From contig NZ_QKLW01000002.1 of the NCBI RefSeq assembly GCF_003208215.1, positions 586,573 through 650,572 on the forward strand: a stretch of 64,000 nt of DNA, written 5' to 3'. The number at the start of each line of letters is the position of its first letter. Position 1 is the stretch's first letter. The translations under genes were made by a program, and so were the position numbers. Below, piece after piece: positions 37,906 to 47,389 of this stretch. The notes under the pieces were generated by a model. That model ran no database searches. It was not told where the DNA came from and was given only the letters and a program-made list of their open reading frames with translations. The stretch comes from Marinomonas alcarazii (lineage in GTDB: Bacteria; Pseudomonadota; Gammaproteobacteria; Pseudomonadales; Marinomonadaceae).

Positions 37906-39144
37906 TTATGCAAGCGCTTTGTCTAACGCCTCAATCAACTGATTCATCTCTTCTTCACTTGTGTAATGAACAAATGATAAGCGAACCACGCCAGTATCTG
38001 GATCTACCCCCATGGCTTCTAACAAGCGCACTGCGTAGAAATGCCCCGCCCCACAAATAATCCCCTGATCAACAAGCTTCTGTGCAAATTGCTGAGGCGT
38101 TTGACCTATCGGAATAATAGATACCGTTGCGGCTTTCTTGGCAGGATCGGCCGTTCCAAGCAAGGTCAATTTAGGATGTTGGTCAACAAAATTAAGCAAC
38201 CTAGCCAATAAGACTTGCTCGGCATCATGCATCAAAACTCGCACACGCTGCGCTTTTTCACTGACAGAGTTTGTCTCGTCAAAGTGGTGATCATGCAACG
38301 CATCAAAGTAATCCAATACTCCACGACTTGCTGCTACTTGGGCATGGTCTGGCCCTGCTGGAACAAACCATTTTTGACGATAAGCGTTGTTAAAATAATG
38401 TGCCTGATTGCCTAGTTTGTCAGCCACAGCATCACGAATCACCATAGCCCCAAGATGGGTTCCGTAGGCTTTATAAAGCGAGAATAAATAAATGTCAGCG
38501 CCAAGTGCATCCACATCTGGCAAACCGTGACCAGCAAAAGAAACACCGTCTACGACCGTTGTCACATTCGCCGCTTTGGCTCGTGCACAAATCTCCGCCA
38601 CAGGGTTCACTTCTGCCACAATATTCGAGCAATGAGTGAAAGCTAAAAGCTTGGTGCGCTCAGAGAGCAGAGATTCTAAAGCGTCAGTATCTAACGACCC
38701 CGTCTTGGCATCGACCTGCCATTCCTTAATCACCACACCACGAGATTCCAGCGCACGCCAGACACCTATGTTGGCTTCATGATCTTGATTAGTCACCACA
38801 ACCTCATCACCGGCTTTTAAAATTTTGCCAAAGGCTTGAGCCAGCACATACGTATTCTGAGACGTAGAAGGTCCAAGATGCACCTCACTGGTATCGACAT
38901 TTAGATAAGACGCCAAACGTTCATATGCCAGATCCATCTGAGCTCCGGCTTTTTGCGCCGCTGGATGAAGATGATAAGGCTGTAATTTCGTCTCTCGATA
39001 ATATTGGCCCAAATGATCAATCACAGCTTGGCAGGCATACGACCCACCAGCATTATCAAAAAAAGCCTGACCTGCCAAAGAAGCCTCTTTAAACGCAGGG
39101 AACTGAGAGCGAACAAACGCTAAATCTAAACTAGGTGCCATCAC
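37906..39144 (-). CDS. Cysteine desulfurase-like class V PLP enzyme
   Basis: A 412-residue PLP enzyme of the TIGR01976-type group. FFDNAGGSYACQAVIDHL at the N terminus, LGPSTSQNTYVLAQAF (phosphate loop), VDGVSFAGHGLPDVDALGADIYLFSLYKAYGTHLG with the PLP lysine in LYKAYG. There is no strong catalytic-Cys loop like that of IscS, so desulfurase activity is not certain. It ends with a small C-terminal domain (SIIPIGQTPQQF, VRLSFVHYTSEEEMNQLIEAL). It is a paralogue of the larger class V enzyme 5 kb to the left. Confidence 0.75.
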   Translation of the reverse strand: MMAPSLDLAFVRSQFPAFKEASLAGQAFFDNAGGSYACQAVIDHLGQYYRETKLQPYHLHPAAQKAGAQMDLAYERLASYLNVDTSEVHLGPSTSQNTYVLAQAFGKILKAGDEVVVTNQDHEANIGVWRALESRGVVIKEWQVDAKTGSLDTDALESLLSERTKLLAFTHCSNIVAEVNPVAEICARAKAANVTTVVDGVSFAGHGLPDVDALGADIYLFSLYKAYGTHLGAMVIRDAVADKLGNQAHYFNNAYRQKWFVPAGPDHAQVAASRGVLDYFDALHDHHFDETNSVSEKAQRVRVLMHDAEQVLLARLLNFVDQHPKLTLLGTADPAKKAATVSIIPIGQTPQQFAQKLVDQGIICGAGHFYAVRLLEAMGVDPDTGVVRLSFVHYTSEEEMNQLIEALDKALA

Positions 39145-39399
39145 TTTATCTCCATATTAAAAGCCATTCACAGCCTTTATTAATCACACATTATCTTAGG
39201 CGTAGCCAAACAACATAACAGCCCTATCACTGTCTGGGAATAGGCTGACAACCAGTCCAAAACTCATTGATTAGTTTTTTTCATCTATGGCTGTATTTTT
39301 TATCGTTTGTCTTATTTACACAGAGTTCCTACCATATAAGCATCAAAACAAAGTTTGTTTTGGCTATCTTTTAAACCACAGATACATAAGGATTAGATT

Positions 39400-39603
39400 A
39401 TGAAAAACACTCAAACTATTAGTGAACTTCTAGAAAACGTTAACACTGCATATTTAACTGATGCTGAAAAATATGAAGCAATGGCTCGTGCTGAACGCGC
39501 TGAATACATCGTTGCTAGTTTGTCTTCTGCTGTTCAAGCAGTTAAAAAAGCGGTACTAAAATTGAAAACGACGTTCGTATCTTCTTCAGCTCAACACGCT
39601 TAA
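39400..39603 (+). CDS. Small Ala/Lys-rich protein of unknown function
   Basis: A 67-residue helical protein with ISELLENVNTAYLTDAEKYEAMARAERAEYIVASL and a basic tail (VKKAVLKLKTT). AAGGATTAG precedes the ATG with good spacing and codon use is strong, arguing for a real gene. I do not recognise the family; small proteins of this style occur in other marine gammaproteobacteria. A structured 3' region follows immediately. Confidence 0.6.
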   Translation: MKNTQTISELLENVNTAYLTDAEKYEAMARAERAEYIVASLSSAVQAVKKAVLKLKTTFVSSSAQHA

Positions 39604-39609
39604 TAAAAC

Positions 39610-39680
39610 AAAAAGTCGACCTTTTGGGTAAGCATCCACTTTTATAAGTAGATATTTTGGCTTACACCAACAGACTTTTT
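39610..39680 (+). other. Multi-helix RNA structure downstream of the 67-residue gene
   Basis: AAAAAGTC (39610-39617) pairs with GACTTTTT (39673-39680). Inside, GGTAAGC pairs with GCTTACACC imperfectly, and CCACTT pairs with AAGTAG-type sequence around a TTAT loop. The result is a long folded element beginning 6 nt past the stop. It could be a complex terminator or a stable 3' end, or part of a small RNA. The rest of the gap to 39900 shows nothing clear. Confidence 0.5.
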
Positions 39681-39900
39681 GAACAGGAAATGGCGCTAGA
39701 ATAAAAACATAAAGCGCTTCCCTGCTCACCCTTCTCTTTGTATATCCTTTTCTACCTGCATAAACACTGTCTTTTACTTTCTCGCTGTCATGCGTCGAAA
39801 TACGATTTAATAAGACAATTTACTTCTCATAAGACTATCACTTAACCATTATGCGCTTTAGCGTTAGAATATTGCCACTTTCAACAGGGCAAAAAGCAGC

Positions 39901-40272
39901 ATGAAACTATTTATTAAACTTATCCGAAATTTATTGGGCCTCATCATTGCAACACTGGATGTTTTAACACGAGGAACAAAGCTCAAGCGATCACCAGAAA
40001 AGCAGCAGCAAGTAAATGACGAAGCTGCCAATTTAGCGCTTTATCAGTTTTTTGCTTGTCCATTCTGCATTAAAACACGTCGTGCTATCTATAAGCTGAA
40101 CCTTCCTATTGAAAAGCGCAATGCGCAAGAAGGCTCACCGCATCGCGAAGACTTGTTACAAGGTGGAGGAAAAATAAAGGTGCCATGTCTACGCATAGAT
40201 CAAGACGGCAAAACCGAATGGCTGTACGAATCCTCTGAGATCATTAAATACTTAGAAAAACGTTTTGCTTAA
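39901..40272 (+). CDS. Membrane-anchored glutaredoxin / GST N-domain protein
   Basis: A 123-residue protein. An N-terminal hydrophobic segment (FIKLIRNLLGLIIATLDVL) precedes a thioredoxin-fold domain with active site ACPFC (CxxC) and the cis-Pro segment KVPCLRID, ending WLYESSEIIKYLEKRF, the glutathione-binding SES motif of the GST N-terminal fold. It likely reduces or glutathionylates proteins at the inner membrane. A similar architecture is common in Pseudomonas and relatives. It stands alone. Confidence 0.83.
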   Translation: MKLFIKLIRNLLGLIIATLDVLTRGTKLKRSPEKQQQVNDEAANLALYQFFACPFCIKTRRAIYKLNLPIEKRNAQEGSPHREDLLQGGGKIKVPCLRIDQDGKTEWLYESSEIIKYLEKRFA

Positions 40273-40321
40273 CCACAGACACATTAAGTTCTCTCATTAA
40301 GAAAAGCACATAGGAATCAAT

Positions 40322-40786
40322 ATGATCTGGCACTGTCAGACGTTTAATGAACTAACCAGTCACACCTTGTATGCGATACTCAAGCTTCGCATCGATGTCT
40401 TTGTCGTTGAGCAAAATTGTGTTTTTCCCGATTTGGATGATGTGGACACCCTGCCGGATACTCGACACCTTTACGCTCTTAAAGACAATAAAGTCGTCGC
40501 GTATGCTCGACTGCTGGCCAAAGACGTTTCTTACTCTGGCTACACCAGTATAGGTCGAGTCGTTGTTGCAAAGGAAAGCCGTAAAGATAAAATCGGCCAT
40601 GAACTTATGACAAATGCGGTTAAAGAAACCCTTAACCTATGGCCAGATAGCCCGATTAAAATTGGCGCACAATCTCATCTTGAACGCTTTTACCAGTCTC
40701 ACGGGTTTACCACAGTCTCCGAACCTTACATGGAAGATGGCATAGAACATTACCTCATGACGAGGACGACTGACGTAAAGCGTTAA
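40322..40786 (+). CDS. elaA: ElaA-type GNAT acetyltransferase
   Basis: A 154-residue acetyltransferase. ElaA pattern: LRIDVFVVEQNCVFPDLDDVD near the N terminus, YARLL, IGRVVV and KIGHELM (acetyl-CoA loop), then IGAQSHLERFYQSHGF and a C-terminal YMEDGIEHYLM. AGGA precedes the ATG. Substrate unknown. The end overlaps the convergent uracil-DNA-glycosylase gene by 32 nt. Confidence 0.86.
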   Translation: MIWHCQTFNELTSHTLYAILKLRIDVFVVEQNCVFPDLDDVDTLPDTRHLYALKDNKVVAYARLLAKDVSYSGYTSIGRVVVAKESRKDKIGHELMTNAVKETLNLWPDSPIKIGAQSHLERFYQSHGFTTVSEPYMEDGIEHYLMTRTTDVKR

Positions 40787-41378
40787 CTCGCGATTTTAGC
40801 TCTGGCAAAACTTCTGCTTCAAACCAAGGGTTTTGCTTGAGCCAGCGATTATTCCTTGGGCTTGGGTGAGGCAATACCAACTTGCCTTGCTCCAGCCAAT
40901 ACCGCCACTGCCTCACCTGTTCTGTCACGCTTCCGGACTGACCTAAATGATACGTTTGCGCATAAGCACCAAGAATAATCGTAAGTTCAATATTCGTCAG
41001 CTGGCTTAGTACAGCCTCTCGCCATTTACCTGCGCATTCAGGGCGTGGTGGTAAATCACCAGATTTCTTTCCTGCTGACGGGCCACTTTTATGGACACTA
41101 TTGCCTGGAAAGCAAAAGCCCATAGGAACAATCGCCACTTGCTGCTCATCGTAAAATTCATCAGCAGATAGCCCTAGCCAATCTCGTAAGCGCTCGCCAC
41201 TTAAATCATCAAAGGGACGACCAATATCATGGGTCTTTTGACCTGGTGCTTGCCCAGCAATTAAAAGCCTAGCATCTGGGTGGATTTGTAAAATGGGTTT
41301 AGGGGGATAAGGTAAAACGTCCGCACAATGCTGACAGCGCAAAATATCTTGTTTGAGTGTGATAAAGGCATCCGCCAT
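40755..41378 (-). CDS. Uracil-DNA glycosylase superfamily protein
   Basis: A 207-residue UDG-fold protein: RCQHCADVLPYPPKPILQ, LIAGQAPGQKTHDIGRPFDD (motif A with GQAPG), and LPHPSPRNNRWLKQ (motif B). The PGN...SGP segment and LPPRPECAGKWREAVL resemble the uncharacterised UDG-like group rather than Ung. It may excise uracil or modified bases. Convergent with elaA, overlapping by 32 nt. Confidence 0.85.
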   Translation of the reverse strand: MADAFITLKQDILRCQHCADVLPYPPKPILQIHPDARLLIAGQAPGQKTHDIGRPFDDLSGERLRDWLGLSADEFYDEQQVAIVPMGFCFPGNSVHKSGPSAGKKSGDLPPRPECAGKWREAVLSQLTNIELTIILGAYAQTYHLGQSGSVTEQVRQWRYWLEQGKLVLPHPSPRNNRWLKQNPWFEAEVLPELKSRVNALRQSSSS

Positions 41379-41399
41379 GGTTTTTTATCCGTTATAGAA

Positions 41400-42242
41400 T
41401 TAATCTGAAATCAAATCCTCAATCAAATTAATCCAATCTTCAAGCGCATCATCGAGCTTCAACTTTTGCTTTTCAGTAAAGGTAAGATTGAGCTCTGCCA
41501 ACATACGCGCATACAAACCTGCGTTATGATCTAAACTGGCTTGATATGAAACGGTTTTATACTGGTCTGGGTTACGGATAAGATCGGTAAGTCGCTGCTT
41601 AAACTCAACGCTATCTCGATTCGAAAAAATGTCTCTTAGCGCATTTTGTAAGCGGGAGTGATAAGCAGTTTGCTCAGTCGATATGGAGATAAATGTCGGC
41701 ACATATTGCTTGATAATATTTGTCTGCTGTTCACTTAGCTTACCCACATTATCTTCCATGAATTCAACTAAGCGCTCTTCTCGGCGCATTAATCGCTCTG
41801 ACTCTGTTCGCTTATCTGATTCAGACTGGCGTTCTTGTCTTTTCTTATGCCACGCAGACAAGAAATCTTCTACTTGCTCTGTTGATAATGTTTGCGCAAT
41901 ACCAGCCAGCTCTGGCGCAATTTTCGTCCGAAAGCGATTTAAATGTTGCTGCGCTTCAGCGAACTCTCTCAACCATTGTTCTTCAGTGAGAGCTCCAGAC
42001 TCTAGTTTGGCTCTTAGGTTGTTAAGCTGGGTTTGATACTTTTCAAGTTCTGTCGAACGATGCCAGCTATGCCACGAAGCAATACGCTCGTCCAACGCGG
42101 CTTCTTGATCCGACGATAAATCTATGTAGTCGTCGACATACCAATAGAGCAACCAATCAAGATTGTTGTAGGCGAAGGAAGAGGAACAAGCGCTCAAAAT
42201 AAAGCTAAACAATAGTACGATAGATAACTTAGCTTTTTTCAT
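41400..42242 (-). CDS. DUF6279 family lipoprotein
   Basis: A 280-residue lipoprotein. The signal peptide ends in LSAC. The mature part is helical, with WLLYWYVDDYIDLSSDQEAALDERIASWHSWHR and heptad-like SESDKRTESERLMRREERLVEFMEDNVGKLSEQQ, matching the DUF6279 periplasmic family of unknown function. AAGGAACGGG precedes the ATG. Neighbouring genes are unrelated. Confidence 0.78.
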   Translation of the reverse strand: MKKAKLSIVLLFSFILSACSSSFAYNNLDWLLYWYVDDYIDLSSDQEAALDERIASWHSWHRSTELEKYQTQLNNLRAKLESGALTEEQWLREFAEAQQHLNRFRTKIAPELAGIAQTLSTEQVEDFLSAWHKKRQERQSESDKRTESERLMRREERLVEFMEDNVGKLSEQQTNIIKQYVPTFISISTEQTAYHSRLQNALRDIFSNRDSVEFKQRLTDLIRNPDQYKTVSYQASLDHNAGLYARMLAELNLTFTEKQKLKLDDALEDWINLIEDLISD

Positions 42243-42389
42243 TGGCGATCCCGTTCCTTAAGTCACGTAATATAAATCGATTTTATATCTACCCTTTACG
42301 AAAACAGCAAACAATCGGATTACAATAATAAAGGTAACAAAGAATTTACACGATGATAACGTCTTCTTCGGCGTGTCTTACCCACAAAA

Positions 42390-42423
42390 AAGCGACTTCT
42401 GACAAACAAGTCAGAAGTCGCTT
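42390..42423 (-). terminator. Strong terminator after slyD
   Basis: A 14-bp perfect stem (AAGCGACTTCTGAC with its complement) encloses a 6-nt loop; on the minus strand it is followed by TTTTTTGTGG, a good T-run. Confidence 0.88.
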
Positions 42424-42455
42424 AGTGGATACTTTGCTATTTCTAGGAAATAGGC

Positions 42456-42938
42456 TTAGTGGTGATGACCGCCTTCACCGTGAACATGTCCGTGCTCTAG
42501 TTCTTCTTCAGAAGCAGCACGTACGTCGATGATTTCTACATCAAAGCTCAATGTTTTACCAGCTAGAGGATGGTTGCCATCTAGCATAACGCCATCTTCT
42601 TCAACGGCGATAACGGTTACTGGCTGCTGACCGCCTGGCGTTTGTGCCATGAATTGCATGCCAACTTGAATTTCATCAACACCTTGGAAATTTTCTGTTG
42701 GTACTTTTTGGATCAATTCTTGATGAACTGCACCGTAGCCATCTTCAGGCGCAACAGAAACGGCAAGCTTGTCACCAGCCACTTTACCTTGAAGCGCTTT
42801 GTCTAGACCATCAATGATGTTTTGCGCGCCACTTAGGAACACTAAAGGCTCTTGACCAACAGAAGAGTCAAGCTCTTGGCCTTGTTCATCAGTTAGTGTG
42901 TAGTGCATGCTAACAACGGCGTTTTCTGTAATTTGCAT
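42456..42938 (-). CDS. slyD: FKBP-type peptidyl-prolyl isomerase SlyD
   Basis: A 160-residue FKBP-fold isomerase/chaperone. N-terminal VVSMHYTLTDEQGQELDSS, catalytic FKBP pocket residues, and an inserted IF domain (PTENFQGVDEIQVGMQFMA). The tail is short and His-rich (GHVHGEGGHHH), giving nickel/metal binding, but shorter than the roughly 50-residue metal tail of E. coli SlyD. It assists nickel-enzyme maturation and folding. AGGAG precedes the ATG. The upstream 398 nt contain its promoter and little else except a possible small ORF. Confidence 0.92.
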   Translation of the reverse strand: MQITENAVVSMHYTLTDEQGQELDSSVGQEPLVFLSGAQNIIDGLDKALQGKVAGDKLAVSVAPEDGYGAVHQELIQKVPTENFQGVDEIQVGMQFMAQTPGGQQPVTVIAVEEDGVMLDGNHPLAGKTLSFDVEIIDVRAASEEELEHGHVHGEGGHHH

Positions 42939-43122
42939 TGTATTCTCCTAATGAGTAAATAATTAATAATGAGGGAACGAGAGCTTGATACAAGCAAATC
43001 TTACATTTCAACAATAAGCGTTACACCGCCACAACACGAACCCAAACAATAGTTTGTAGCATTATGATAACGTCCCATAAGCCCAATAACTACCATGTAA
43101 GCGTAGAAGTTTGGTACGTTCG

Positions 43123-43251
43123 ATGATTTTTAAAGGGATGTTTGACAAAAAAATTAAAAAAAAGACAAAAAAAGCCAAGCTGATCAAATTTGAAACACGA
43201 TTTAATCAACAAGTCCTCCCTACAATTGAAAAACAGATTGCGTTTTCATAA
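43123..43251 (+). CDS. Possible 42-residue Lys-rich small ORF
   Basis: Within the 398-nt gap 42939-43336, ATG at 43123 opens a 42-codon frame encoding a basic peptide (FDKKIKKKTKKAK) with a short C-terminal helix. The ribosome site is weak. It could be a microprotein or chance. The rest of the gap shows A/T-rich sequence only. Confidence 0.3.
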   Translation: MIFKGMFDKKIKKKTKKAKLIKFETRFNQQVLPTIEKQIAFS

Positions 43252-43336
43252 TGGAAAAACCGAGCGAAGTATAAAACTTTTTCGCCCCATCGCAGGTTTC
43301 AGTCTTGTTAATTAGCTAATCAAATTGCGTAAAAAC

Positions 43337-43699
43337 TCATTCACTCGGGGGCATGAACTGAGAAATATCAAGTTCATAAGATTTCCCTAACCAGCTAACA
43401 CCCTGCGTATGATCCACGTACTCATCCCCAGTAATCGGATGCACAAAAACATCTAATGACTGACGATTTAACATTAACCACGGAATAATCTTACCGAACG
43501 TCTCAGCAGTGAATGAAAGCTGACAGCTCCAAACTGGGTGTGGGCCAACGGGTTTCTGATGGAAACGCCCAACACGAATATCGAACAGTTCACTAGCTTG
43601 CTCAGCCACCTGTTTAGCGATTTCAACGCCCGCTTCGTCTTGGTAATAAAGATGAGCATGGAACGCCTTGATGCTCTTGTATGAAGGAAGTGTGCTCAT
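43337..43699 (-). CDS. DOPA 4,5-dioxygenase family protein
   Basis: A 120-residue DOPA-dioxygenase-fold protein: AFHAHLYYQDE near the N terminus, GRFHQKPVGPHPVWSCQLSF and a terminal DVFVHPITGDEYVDH. The His residues at FHAHLY, PHP and VHP fit the metal site of the family. Plants use it in betalain synthesis; bacterial members are common and mostly of unknown substrate. It stands alone upstream of the hybrid kinase. Confidence 0.82.
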   Translation of the reverse strand: MSTLPSYKSIKAFHAHLYYQDEAGVEIAKQVAEQASELFDIRVGRFHQKPVGPHPVWSCQLSFTAETFGKIIPWLMLNRQSLDVFVHPITGDEYVDHTQGVSWLGKSYELDISQFMPPSE

Positions 43700-43924
43700 T
43701 TTTTACTCCAAGCCTTATGGTATATATCGTTAATTTCTTAATGTTAATTCTAGCATTAGTCAGCCATTCATTAGAGCTTGTTGGAGTAAAAGCAGTATTT
43801 CTAGATCAGAAACAACGCTCCCATACATTACGCTACCTTAGTCGTAGAGGATTCTTTAAGAAGCTGTGTTACATTTAATTGATACAACCATAATCTTTCA
43901 GCCTATATTCAGGTATCGAATTAA

Positions 43925-46900
43925 ATGACTGTTTTCTGGATTCTGTTAGCTATCCTTTATGTTCTAGGCCTATTCTGGATCGCTATTTGGGGCGATAAAG
44001 AAAGTCCAGCGGCCAAAAAGCTGACTCGCCATCCCTTGGTCTACAGCCTCTCTCTGGCTATTTATTGTACGGCATGGACATTCTACGGAGCGATTGGTGA
44101 AGCCTCGCGCTCAGGTTGGAGCTATCTGCCTATTTTACTCGGGCCCATTCTTTTATATTTGTTTGCCTTCCCAATGCTGCGAAAAATGATCACAGTAAGC
44201 CGCAAGCAAAACATCACTTCCATTGCAGATTTTATTTCTTCTCGATATGGCAAACGGCCAATGACAGCCCCTTTGGTCATACTAATTAGTATGCTTGCTA
44301 TCATTCCTTATATCGCCTTACAGCTTAAAGCCATCGGGTCAAATTTTGCCTTATTTGTCAATCAAGACGAATCATCAACGGGTTTTGTCGTATTGGTCGC
44401 AACGATTCTGATTGGCATATTTGCGATGCTATTTGGTACGCGTAAAGTTGAGGTGACGGAATATCGCTCAGGTATGATGCTCGCCATAGGAACAGAGTCG
44501 TTATTCAAGCTTATTGCGATTGTGGCCGTTGGCCTAGTCGCTATATTAATGACGCAAGAAATTTCATTCGATGAAATGCGTCAGAATGTCGATTTCAGAG
44601 TATGGAACCCTGAGCAGTTTTTGTCATTTCCATTTCTGATGCAAACCTTTATGTCAGCGGCTGCCGTCATCTGTTTACCACGTCAATTCCATGTCACGGT
44701 GGTGGACCACCAAAATGATAAACAGTCCAATACTGCACGCTGGCTATTCCCTCTTTATCTATTGATTTTTGCTGCCATCATTCCACCCATCGCCATCGCT
44801 GGACAAAGCCTATTTTCCGCCGATGTTAATCCAGACACCTACGTTATTCAGTTCGCCTTAGTCTCTGACAATCTTCCGCTACAAATGCTGATTTTTCTTG
44901 GCGGAATGTCAGCCACAACAGCCATGATCATTATTGCCGCCTTTGCCCTGAGCATCATGATCAGCAACGATGTGATCTTACCTCTCATGTTGGCTCGCGC
45001 CAGCGCTCAGCAACAAGCGTTACCACTTTATCGGCGTCGAATATTAATGATCCGGCGCTTGGCGATGATTGGGATCTTAGCCTTGTCTTTTTTGTACTAT
45101 CAGAACATGGCGAATGCCGAGTCATTAGCCAGCACAGGCATACTGGCCTTCTCACTCGTTTTGCAACTTATGCCTGCTGTACTTGGCGGTTTATATTGGA
45201 AACGCGCCCATGCCCATGGCGTTTATGCGGGGCTAACACTCGGTTTTTTATCTTGGATGTTGCTCATGATGCTGCCTCTCACTGGCAACATGGATTGGAC
45301 GCTCTATAGTGCGCAATCGCGTTCTGAGCTGATCAGCTACGGGGCTTTTATCAGCCTTATTGCTAACATTTTTGGTTACATTACCGGCTCTTTATTATCG
45401 ACAGAGCGCCTGATTGACCGCATTCAAGCAACAGCCTTTGTGAGCCCGACAACCGAGCTAGAAAAAGGCTTCTTTAAACCGAAAAGCAAAGCAACTAACG
45501 GTGATTTTTTTGTTCTACTGCAAACCTTTTTGGGCAAACAAAAATGCCAGCAAGTCTTATCCAGTTTCGAACAAGATTACAACCAGACTCTGCCAAACAA
45601 TGCCTCGCCAAACCGTCTATTTGTCGACTATTGCGAACGAATTCTAGGTGGCGTATTAGGCGGTTCGTCAGCGCGCACCATTATTAATTCCATCTTGGTT
45701 GATAAACAAATCAAAGTAGAAGAAATGGTGACTTACCTGGATGAAACCACCCAAGCCATTCAGTTCAGTCAAAACCTCTTATTTGTCTCCATGGATAATT
45801 TAGACCAAGGCATCAGCGTGGTGGATAAAGACCTACGGATAGTCGCTTGGAACAAAACCTATTTGTCGCTTTACCCCTATCCAGAGGGAATGCTAAAGGT
45901 CGGACTGCCTGTAGAAGAACTGATTCGCTTTAATGCTGAGCGTGGTGAATGCGGTGTTGGCGAAATTGAAGAGCTGGTTAGCAAACGATTAGAACATCTA
46001 AGAAAAGGCACAACACACCGCTTTTTACGCCGTCGTGCCAGTGGTCGCGTCATCGAAATGGTGGGTAATCCGCTTCCTGACGGCGGCTTTGTGACCAGTT
46101 TTACGGATGTCACCGAGCACATTGAAAGTCAGCAAGCACTCAAAGAAGCCAACATTGATTTAGAAAAGCGCGTTGAAGCTCGTACAGAAGAAGTGCAAGG
46201 CGTTAACAATGAATTAATGCAAGAAATTGAACGTCGTAATCAAGCAGAAAAAGCACTAATTAGTGCCAAAGCTGAAGCCGAAAAAGCCAATGCCTCAAAA
46301 ACCGAGTTCCTTGCTCTTGCTAGCCACGATATTCTGCAGCCATTAAACGCGGCCAAACTTTACATGGGAATTTTACAGTCCAGCCAACTACCTGATGATA
46401 CAAGCCAAGTTATTGGTAAATTATCCGATTCCTTAGAATCGACAGAAGCCCTTATTTCAACCTTGTTGGAAATTGCTCGGCTGGACCAAGGCGCCATTCA
46501 ACCCAAGCTGATCGACTGCTGCTTACAGGATATTTTAGCGCCTATTATCGCCGAATTCGGTGTCATTGCAGAAAGCAAAAACCTAAAGCTGACCACGCGT
46601 TTACGTCCATTCAGAGTTCACACAGACCCCATTTATTTGCGTCGTATTATCCAAAATTTCGTCTCTAATGCCGTTAAATACACCCAACAAGGTAGAGTCC
46701 TCTTAAGTGTCCGCCCTAAAGATGGCGTGGTCTATCTGCAAGTATGGGACACCGGTGTTGGCATTCCCGATTCTGAGCAAAAGAAAATATTTGATGATTT
46801 CTATCGCTGGGAAAACACCCAAGAGCCTGGAATGGGGTTAGGGCTAGGACTAGTACGCCGTATGCAAAAGCAATTGGGCTTGGCGACCAAAATTCATTCT

Positions 46901-47383
46901 ACTCCAGGGCGTGGGAGCTGCTTCAGCATTGGTATACCTTTAGCAAAAAGTGATCACATTGTCGGCCTAGCAACACAACAAAAAACAAACATCGAGACTG
47001 AAAATTTGGCGCATTGTTATATTTGGTGTATCGACGATGAGAAAAACAATCTAATGGCGATGAACACACTTCTCACCCATTGGCAGTGTGATTGTAGAAC
47101 CTTTAATCGTTTCCAAGATGCGTTAGACGCTGAAGGCGAGGCTGAATTGCTGTTAGTGGATTATCACCTTGATGATAATAAAGACGGCTTGTCGCTAATC
47201 AAAGCTCTAAGAGCGCGAGCAGGAAAATCCATACCAGCGGTTTTGATCACAGCACTACGAGACCCCGAACTTGTCGAGCAGTGTAATCAGCTCAATATTA
47301 CCTACATGGCAAAACCAGCAAAGCCCGCAAAATTACGGGCTTTGGTACAACATATTCACAAACTGAGGGAAGCAGCCGAATAA
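43925..47383 (+). CDS. Hybrid histidine kinase with SSS-transporter sensor (CrbS/MxtR type)
   Basis: A 1152-residue membrane kinase. The first about 480 residues are a 12-13-helix sodium:solute symporter module (LVYSLSLAIYCTAWTFYGAIGE onward), followed by a PAS_7-type domain (LDQGISVVDKDLRIVAWN, near 620-730), a coiled coil, HisKA with the phospho-acceptor in LALASHDILQPLNAAK, HATPase_c (DTGVGIPDSEQKKIF, GLGLGLVRRM) and a C-terminal REC domain with Asp in LLVDYHLDDN. It resembles CrbS/MxtR, which with CrbR controls acetate and two-carbon use. No crbR-like gene lies nearby. It ends 7 nt before a convergent TetR gene. Confidence 0.88.
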   Translation: MTVFWILLAILYVLGLFWIAIWGDKESPAAKKLTRHPLVYSLSLAIYCTAWTFYGAIGEASRSGWSYLPILLGPILLYLFAFPMLRKMITVSRKQNITSIADFISSRYGKRPMTAPLVILISMLAIIPYIALQLKAIGSNFALFVNQDESSTGFVVLVATILIGIFAMLFGTRKVEVTEYRSGMMLAIGTESLFKLIAIVAVGLVAILMTQEISFDEMRQNVDFRVWNPEQFLSFPFLMQTFMSAAAVICLPRQFHVTVVDHQNDKQSNTARWLFPLYLLIFAAIIPPIAIAGQSLFSADVNPDTYVIQFALVSDNLPLQMLIFLGGMSATTAMIIIAAFALSIMISNDVILPLMLARASAQQQALPLYRRRILMIRRLAMIGILALSFLYYQNMANAESLASTGILAFSLVLQLMPAVLGGLYWKRAHAHGVYAGLTLGFLSWMLLMMLPLTGNMDWTLYSAQSRSELISYGAFISLIANIFGYITGSLLSTERLIDRIQATAFVSPTTELEKGFFKPKSKATNGDFFVLLQTFLGKQKCQQVLSSFEQDYNQTLPNNASPNRLFVDYCERILGGVLGGSSARTIINSILVDKQIKVEEMVTYLDETTQAIQFSQNLLFVSMDNLDQGISVVDKDLRIVAWNKTYLSLYPYPEGMLKVGLPVEELIRFNAERGECGVGEIEELVSKRLEHLRKGTTHRFLRRRASGRVIEMVGNPLPDGGFVTSFTDVTEHIESQQALKEANIDLEKRVEARTEEVQGVNNELMQEIERRNQAEKALISAKAEAEKANASKTEFLALASHDILQPLNAAKLYMGILQSSQLPDDTSQVIGKLSDSLESTEALISTLLEIARLDQGAIQPKLIDCCLQDILAPIIAEFGVIAESKNLKLTTRLRPFRVHTDPIYLRRIIQNFVSNAVKYTQQGRVLLSVRPKDGVVYLQVWDTGVGIPDSEQKKIFDDFYRWENTQEPGMGLGLGLVRRMQKQLGLATKIHSTPGRGSCFSIGIPLAKSDHIVGLATQQKTNIETENLAHCYIWCIDDEKNNLMAMNTLLTHWQCDCRTFNRFQDALDAEGEAELLLVDYHLDDNKDGLSLIKALRARAGKSIPAVLITALRDPELVEQCNQLNITYMAKPAKPAKLRALVQHIHKLREAAE

Positions 47384-47389
47384 TAGAAC

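Noticed and set aside
43681..43878. A 65-codon plus-strand ORF before the hybrid kinase
   Set aside because: It overlaps the start of the DOPA-dioxygenase gene on the opposite strand, lacks a ribosome site and has no recognisable domain.
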